In this document: positions 61,284 to 64,000 of the stretch, one piece after another
How the letters are laid out: each line of letters starts with the position of its first letter
Position numbering within the stretch: position 1 is the stretch's first letter
Source of the DNA: Flavobacterium saccharophilum
GTDB lineage: Bacteria; Bacteroidota; Bacteroidia; Flavobacteriales; Flavobacteriaceae
NCBI RefSeq assembly: GCF_900142735.1
Contig: NZ_FRBY01000002.1
Span: forward strand, 186,001 to 250,000
Direction of reading: 5' to 3'
DNA: 64,000 bases
The notes under the pieces: generated by a model
What the model saw: only the letters and a program-made list of their open reading frames with translations
The model's database searches: none
What the model was told of the DNA's origin: nothing
Program-made: the position numbers and the translations under genes

Positions 61284-62594
61284 ATGAATACTAAAAGTTT
61301 GTTCCGCAGTTTATTCTTCTTCTTCTTTTGCATTACAACTATGAATGCTCAGGAAGTACTGACTATTGGAGACGCTATGAAAATAGCGTTAGAAAATAAT
61401 TTTGAAATTAAGATTGCAAAAAATAACACAAAAATAAGCGAAACTAATGTAACGATTGGAAACGCTGGAATGCTTCCTGTTGCAACTGCTTCGGTTACTG
61501 ACAACAATAGCATTACAAATTCATCGCAAACACGTCAGGATGGTACTTCGACTTCTTTGGATAATGCAAAAAACAACAGCTTAAATTACGGAGTAAGCTT
61601 AGGATGGACGGTTTTTGACGGAATGAAAATGTTTGCCAGACTGGATCAGCTAAAAGAACTTCAAAAACTCGGTGACACTCAGTTAAAACAAACGATTTTA
61701 ATCAAAATTGCTCAGGTTAATTCTTCATACTACGATTTAGTGCAACAGCAACAGCAATTGTCTGCATTAGATACTACGATCGTGATTTCGCAACAACGTT
61801 TAAAATTGGCTCAAAACCGCTTTAGCATAGGTAAAGCTTCAAAATTAGAAGTTTTAAACGCTCAGGTAGATTTAAACTCAGATCAGGTTGCTTTACTAAG
61901 ACAAAAGGAGTCGTATGCCAATGCCAAAATATTACTCAATCAATATTTAGCACGTGACCCAAAAATCGATTTTAAAGTCACGGATTTGGTTACCGTTGAC
62001 AATACATTGGTACTTGCCGATTTAATGGATTTGGCACAGAAACAAAACCCTGGTTTAGAAGCTCAGATCATTAATAAACGTATTGCCGAATTGCAATTAA
62101 AACAAGTAAAAGCAGATCGATATCCTGTCGTAAATTTAACTTCAGGCTATAACTTTTCAGAAAGTCAGTCAAGTTTAGGCTTTACCAGTCAGGCTTCATC
62201 AAAAGGTTTAAATTATGGTTTTAATGCCACTCTGAATGTATTTGATGGTTTTAATCAACATCGAAATGAAAAAGTAGCAAAACTGGAAATTGAAAATTCT
62301 CAAATTGCAATTGAGCAACAAAATATGATTTTGAACACACAATTAAGCACCGCTTTTCAGACCTATTTAACCAACTTAGAATTAATTGATCTTGAAGAAG
62401 ATAACGAAGCTATTGCGAGACAAAACTTAGAAATCACATTGGATAAATTCAAAATTGGAACTATAACAACACTTGATTTCAGAACAGCTCAGCTTAATTA
62501 TGTTAATGCAAAAGTACGTTACAGTAACGCACAATATGTAGCTAAATTATCTGAAATTGCATTAAAAGAATTAGCTGGAAATATGAATTTTTAA
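61284..62594 (+). CDS. TolC family outer membrane factor
   Basis: The 436-residue protein has a cleavable signal peptide (about 1-22, ending MNAQ). Two similar halves of long amphipathic helices (LDQLKELQKLGDTQLKQ, ISQQRLKLAQNRFSIGKASKLEVLNAQVDLN and, in the second half, NLEITLDKFKIGTITTLDFRTAQLN) are typical of TolC. It forms the trans-envelope tunnel and completes the RND system with the two upstream genes. Confidence 0.94.
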   Translation: MNTKSLFRSLFFFFFCITTMNAQEVLTIGDAMKIALENNFEIKIAKNNTKISETNVTIGNAGMLPVATASVTDNNSITNSSQTRQDGTSTSLDNAKNNSLNYGVSLGWTVFDGMKMFARLDQLKELQKLGDTQLKQTILIKIAQVNSSYYDLVQQQQQLSALDTTIVISQQRLKLAQNRFSIGKASKLEVLNAQVDLNSDQVALLRQKESYANAKILLNQYLARDPKIDFKVTDLVTVDNTLVLADLMDLAQKQNPGLEAQIINKRIAELQLKQVKADRYPVVNLTSGYNFSESQSSLGFTSQASSKGLNYGFNATLNVFDGFNQHRNEKVAKLEIENSQIAIEQQNMILNTQLSTAFQTYLTNLELIDLEEDNEAIARQNLEITLDKFKIGTITTLDFRTAQLNYVNAKVRYSNAQYVAKLSEIALKELAGNMNF

Positions 62595-62595
62595 G

Positions 62596-62603
62596 TAAAT
62601 TTG
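62596..62603 (+). promoter_or_regulatory. -7 box TAAATTTG for the bestrophin-like gene
   Basis: TAAATTTG lies 18 bases before the bestrophin-like ATG, straight after the tolC stop. The gene may thus also be transcribed on its own. Confidence 0.45.
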
Positions 62604-62621
62604 TTTCAAAATTTGACTTAA

Positions 62622-63485
62622 ATGATTGCATACAACACTAAGGAGTGGTTTACTTTTATATTTCGTTTTCATAAATCGGATACTGTTCGAAAATTATTTC
62701 CAATAATGATAGCGATCGGAATTTATTCCGGAATTGTAGGATATTTAGAAGTAGGATATTTAGGAATTGACAGTAATAATTACATAAAAAACATTCCATT
62801 AATGCATGGAATATTAGGGTTTGTAATTTCGCTTTTATTAGTATTCAGAACCAACACAGCTTACGATCGCTGGTGGGAAGCGAGAAAAATGTGGGGTGCT
62901 TTGGTAAACAACAGCCGCAATTTTGCCATAAAACTTTCTGCTATTTTAAAAGACGAGAACGATCGTAAATTTTTCAGGAAGTTTATTCCAAGTTATGCGA
63001 CTATTTTATACAAACATCTCAATAATTCTGAAACAGCAAAACAGCTTTTTGATGATGTAGATTTAGAATTGGATCATCACAAACACAAGCCTAATCAGGT
63101 AAAGCGAATGATGTCGCATAAAATTAATGATTTATACGAAGCTAAAAAAATAACAGGCGACCAGCTTATTATTCTAAATAATGAACTGGTTGCTTTTACT
63201 GATATCTGTGGTGCTTGTGAGCGTATTAAAAATACGCCTATTCCTTACTCTTACAGTGCTTTTATCAAAAAATTCATTTTCTTTTACACCATGACTTTAC
63301 CTTTTGGCTACTCCTTAAGTTTAGGCTATTATGTAGTTCCTGTTGTTGTTTTTATTTTTTACGTTCTGGCAAGTTTAGAACTAATTGCAGAAGAAATTGA
63401 AGATCCTTTTGGCGATGATGAAAATGATTTACCTATTAAAAAGATTTCTGAAAATATCAAGAAACATGTGGAGGAATTAATTTAA
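62622..63485 (+). CDS. Bestrophin-like anion channel protein
   Basis: The 287-residue protein has the bestrophin/UPF0187 signature VFRTNTAYDRWWEARKMWG (residues 74-92) and four membrane segments, with a Pro/Gly-rich gate region GDDENDLP near the end. Bacterial bestrophins form pentameric ion channels. It follows the TolC gene by 28 bases but has its own promoter-like box, so it is only loosely linked to the efflux genes. Confidence 0.9.
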   Translation: MIAYNTKEWFTFIFRFHKSDTVRKLFPIMIAIGIYSGIVGYLEVGYLGIDSNNYIKNIPLMHGILGFVISLLLVFRTNTAYDRWWEARKMWGALVNNSRNFAIKLSAILKDENDRKFFRKFIPSYATILYKHLNNSETAKQLFDDVDLELDHHKHKPNQVKRMMSHKINDLYEAKKITGDQLIILNNELVAFTDICGACERIKNTPIPYSYSAFIKKFIFFYTMTLPFGYSLSLGYYVVPVVVFIFYVLASLELIAEEIEDPFGDDENDLPIKKISENIKKHVEELI

Positions 63486-63673
63486 AAAAAAACCTAAACA
63501 ACTACAAAACAACCACTTAATCGCTAATATAATACTTTCAACGGGAATATTTTGAAATATTCTCAATAAGAAGTAAAATTTGTAATGATATTTTTAGATA
63601 CAGTTTGACAGTCATCATTTTCAAGCTGTATTTAAATAATGTTTTATCTTACTAATTTTAATTTCTTATTAAA

Positions 63674-64000
63674 ATGAAAAAAATTATCGTAATGCTGATT
63701 TTAGCTTTTATGATTGTCAATTGTACTAACGAGCCTTTAAGTACAGACATTCAAACTGATGCTAAAGAAACGAAAAGTTCATCTCTAACTGCCAAAGGAA
63801 CTTATTCAGAATGTGATCCCATTTCAATTAACATCATGGCCGGCCAATTTACGAATGCCGGTAAAATTTTAGTTGAAAATGATGCAACAAATCTTTATGT
63901 AACCTACAATGCGCTTGAAAATTGGTTTTTTAGTGAAATGCATTTATATGTTGGCTCTTTCGCCAATGTGCCTGCAAAAAATGGAAACCCGATTCCTGGA
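63674..64000 (+). CDS. Lipoprotein, truncated by the right edge of the window
   Basis: The first 109 residues are visible. A lipoprotein signal peptide with IVNC lipobox (Cys17) is followed by a Thr/Ser-rich linker. A domain follows with ISINIMAGQFTNAGKI, DATNLYVTYN and EMHLYVGSFANVP. This NLYVTY...HLYVG...NPIPG pattern is common in Bacteroidota cell-surface proteins. The gene continues outside the window, so the rest is unknown. Confidence 0.7.
   Translation, partial: MKKIIVMLILAFMIVNCTNEPLSTDIQTDAKETKSSSLTAKGTYSECDPISINIMAGQFTNAGKILVENDATNLYVTYNALENWFFSEMHLYVGSFANVPAKNGNPIPG

Noticed and set aside
1-64000. tRNA or rRNA genes
   Set aside because: No cloverleaf with T-loop GGTTCRA and acceptor pairing was recognised on reading; a tRNAscan run would be decisive.

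Overview
This 64 kb stretch is chromosomal DNA of a member of the Bacteroidota, most probably a Flavobacterium. The DNA is AT-rich, and genes mostly lack purine-rich ribosome binding sites. Many spacers carry the Bacteroidota -7 promoter box TAnnTTTG. The gene set fits: PorX (type IX secretion regulator), SusC/SusD, an LpxC-FabZ fusion, FecI/FecR regulation and flavobacterial spacer repeats. No rRNA, tRNA, CRISPR array, prophage or insertion sequence with defined ends was seen. The window is ordinary backbone plus a few accessory islands. It cuts through a response regulator at the left edge and a lipoprotein at the right edge.

Layout. 1-9.0 kb: response regulator, LTA-synthase-like sulfatase, S1/P1 nuclease, LysR regulator with a YeiH-type exporter, a VWA membrane protein and FabG. 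9.4-19.0 kb (minus strand): one TonB-dependent uptake unit. It reads ECF sigma factor, FecR anti-sigma, SusC with an STN signalling domain, SusD, an HExxH zinc lipoprotein and a DUF4302 lipoprotein. 19.2-27.4 kb (minus): a degenerate GIY-YIG-like protein, SucD, then a lipid A block (HD hydrolase, LpxD, LpxC-FabZ, LpxA, EF-P, a second LpxD-like enzyme, an NTF2-like protein). 27.7-32 kb (plus): PorX, TsaE, GNAT, alanine dehydrogenase and a DUF4258-like protein. 32-44.6 kb: mostly DNA, RNA and translation housekeeping (Ung, MutS2-like, DCC protein, EttA, HolA, HsdR-N protein, glycosyltransferase, OmpA lipoprotein, TsaC, UvrD/PcrA). 45-54 kb: TauE exporter, a hypothetical membrane protein, patatin, M1 aminopeptidase, a RAYT transposase, a Dph6-like enzyme, DUF1697 and RecG. 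54.2-56.5 kb (minus): redoxin, membrane sensor and Aer-like PAS protein. 57-62.6 kb (plus): a complete RND tripartite efflux operon, followed by a bestrophin-like channel.

The most unusual signals are these. (1) A three-gene block (54268-56450) holds a thioredoxin-fold protein, a membrane sensor with a kinase-like tail lacking the phospho-histidine, and an Aer-type PAS protein without an output domain. It looks like a redox or oxygen sensor with its output removed. (2) A RAYT transposase gene carries an inverted pair of REP-like palindromes inside its own reading frame. (3) Two diverged copies of a structured, probably transcribed element lie at 35.7 and 44.8 kb. (4) Spacers are filled with a few recurring word-like repeat families, many of which fold into near-perfect hairpins, plus a 102-bp long inverted-repeat element. 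All functional statements are based on reading motifs by eye; no database search was possible.
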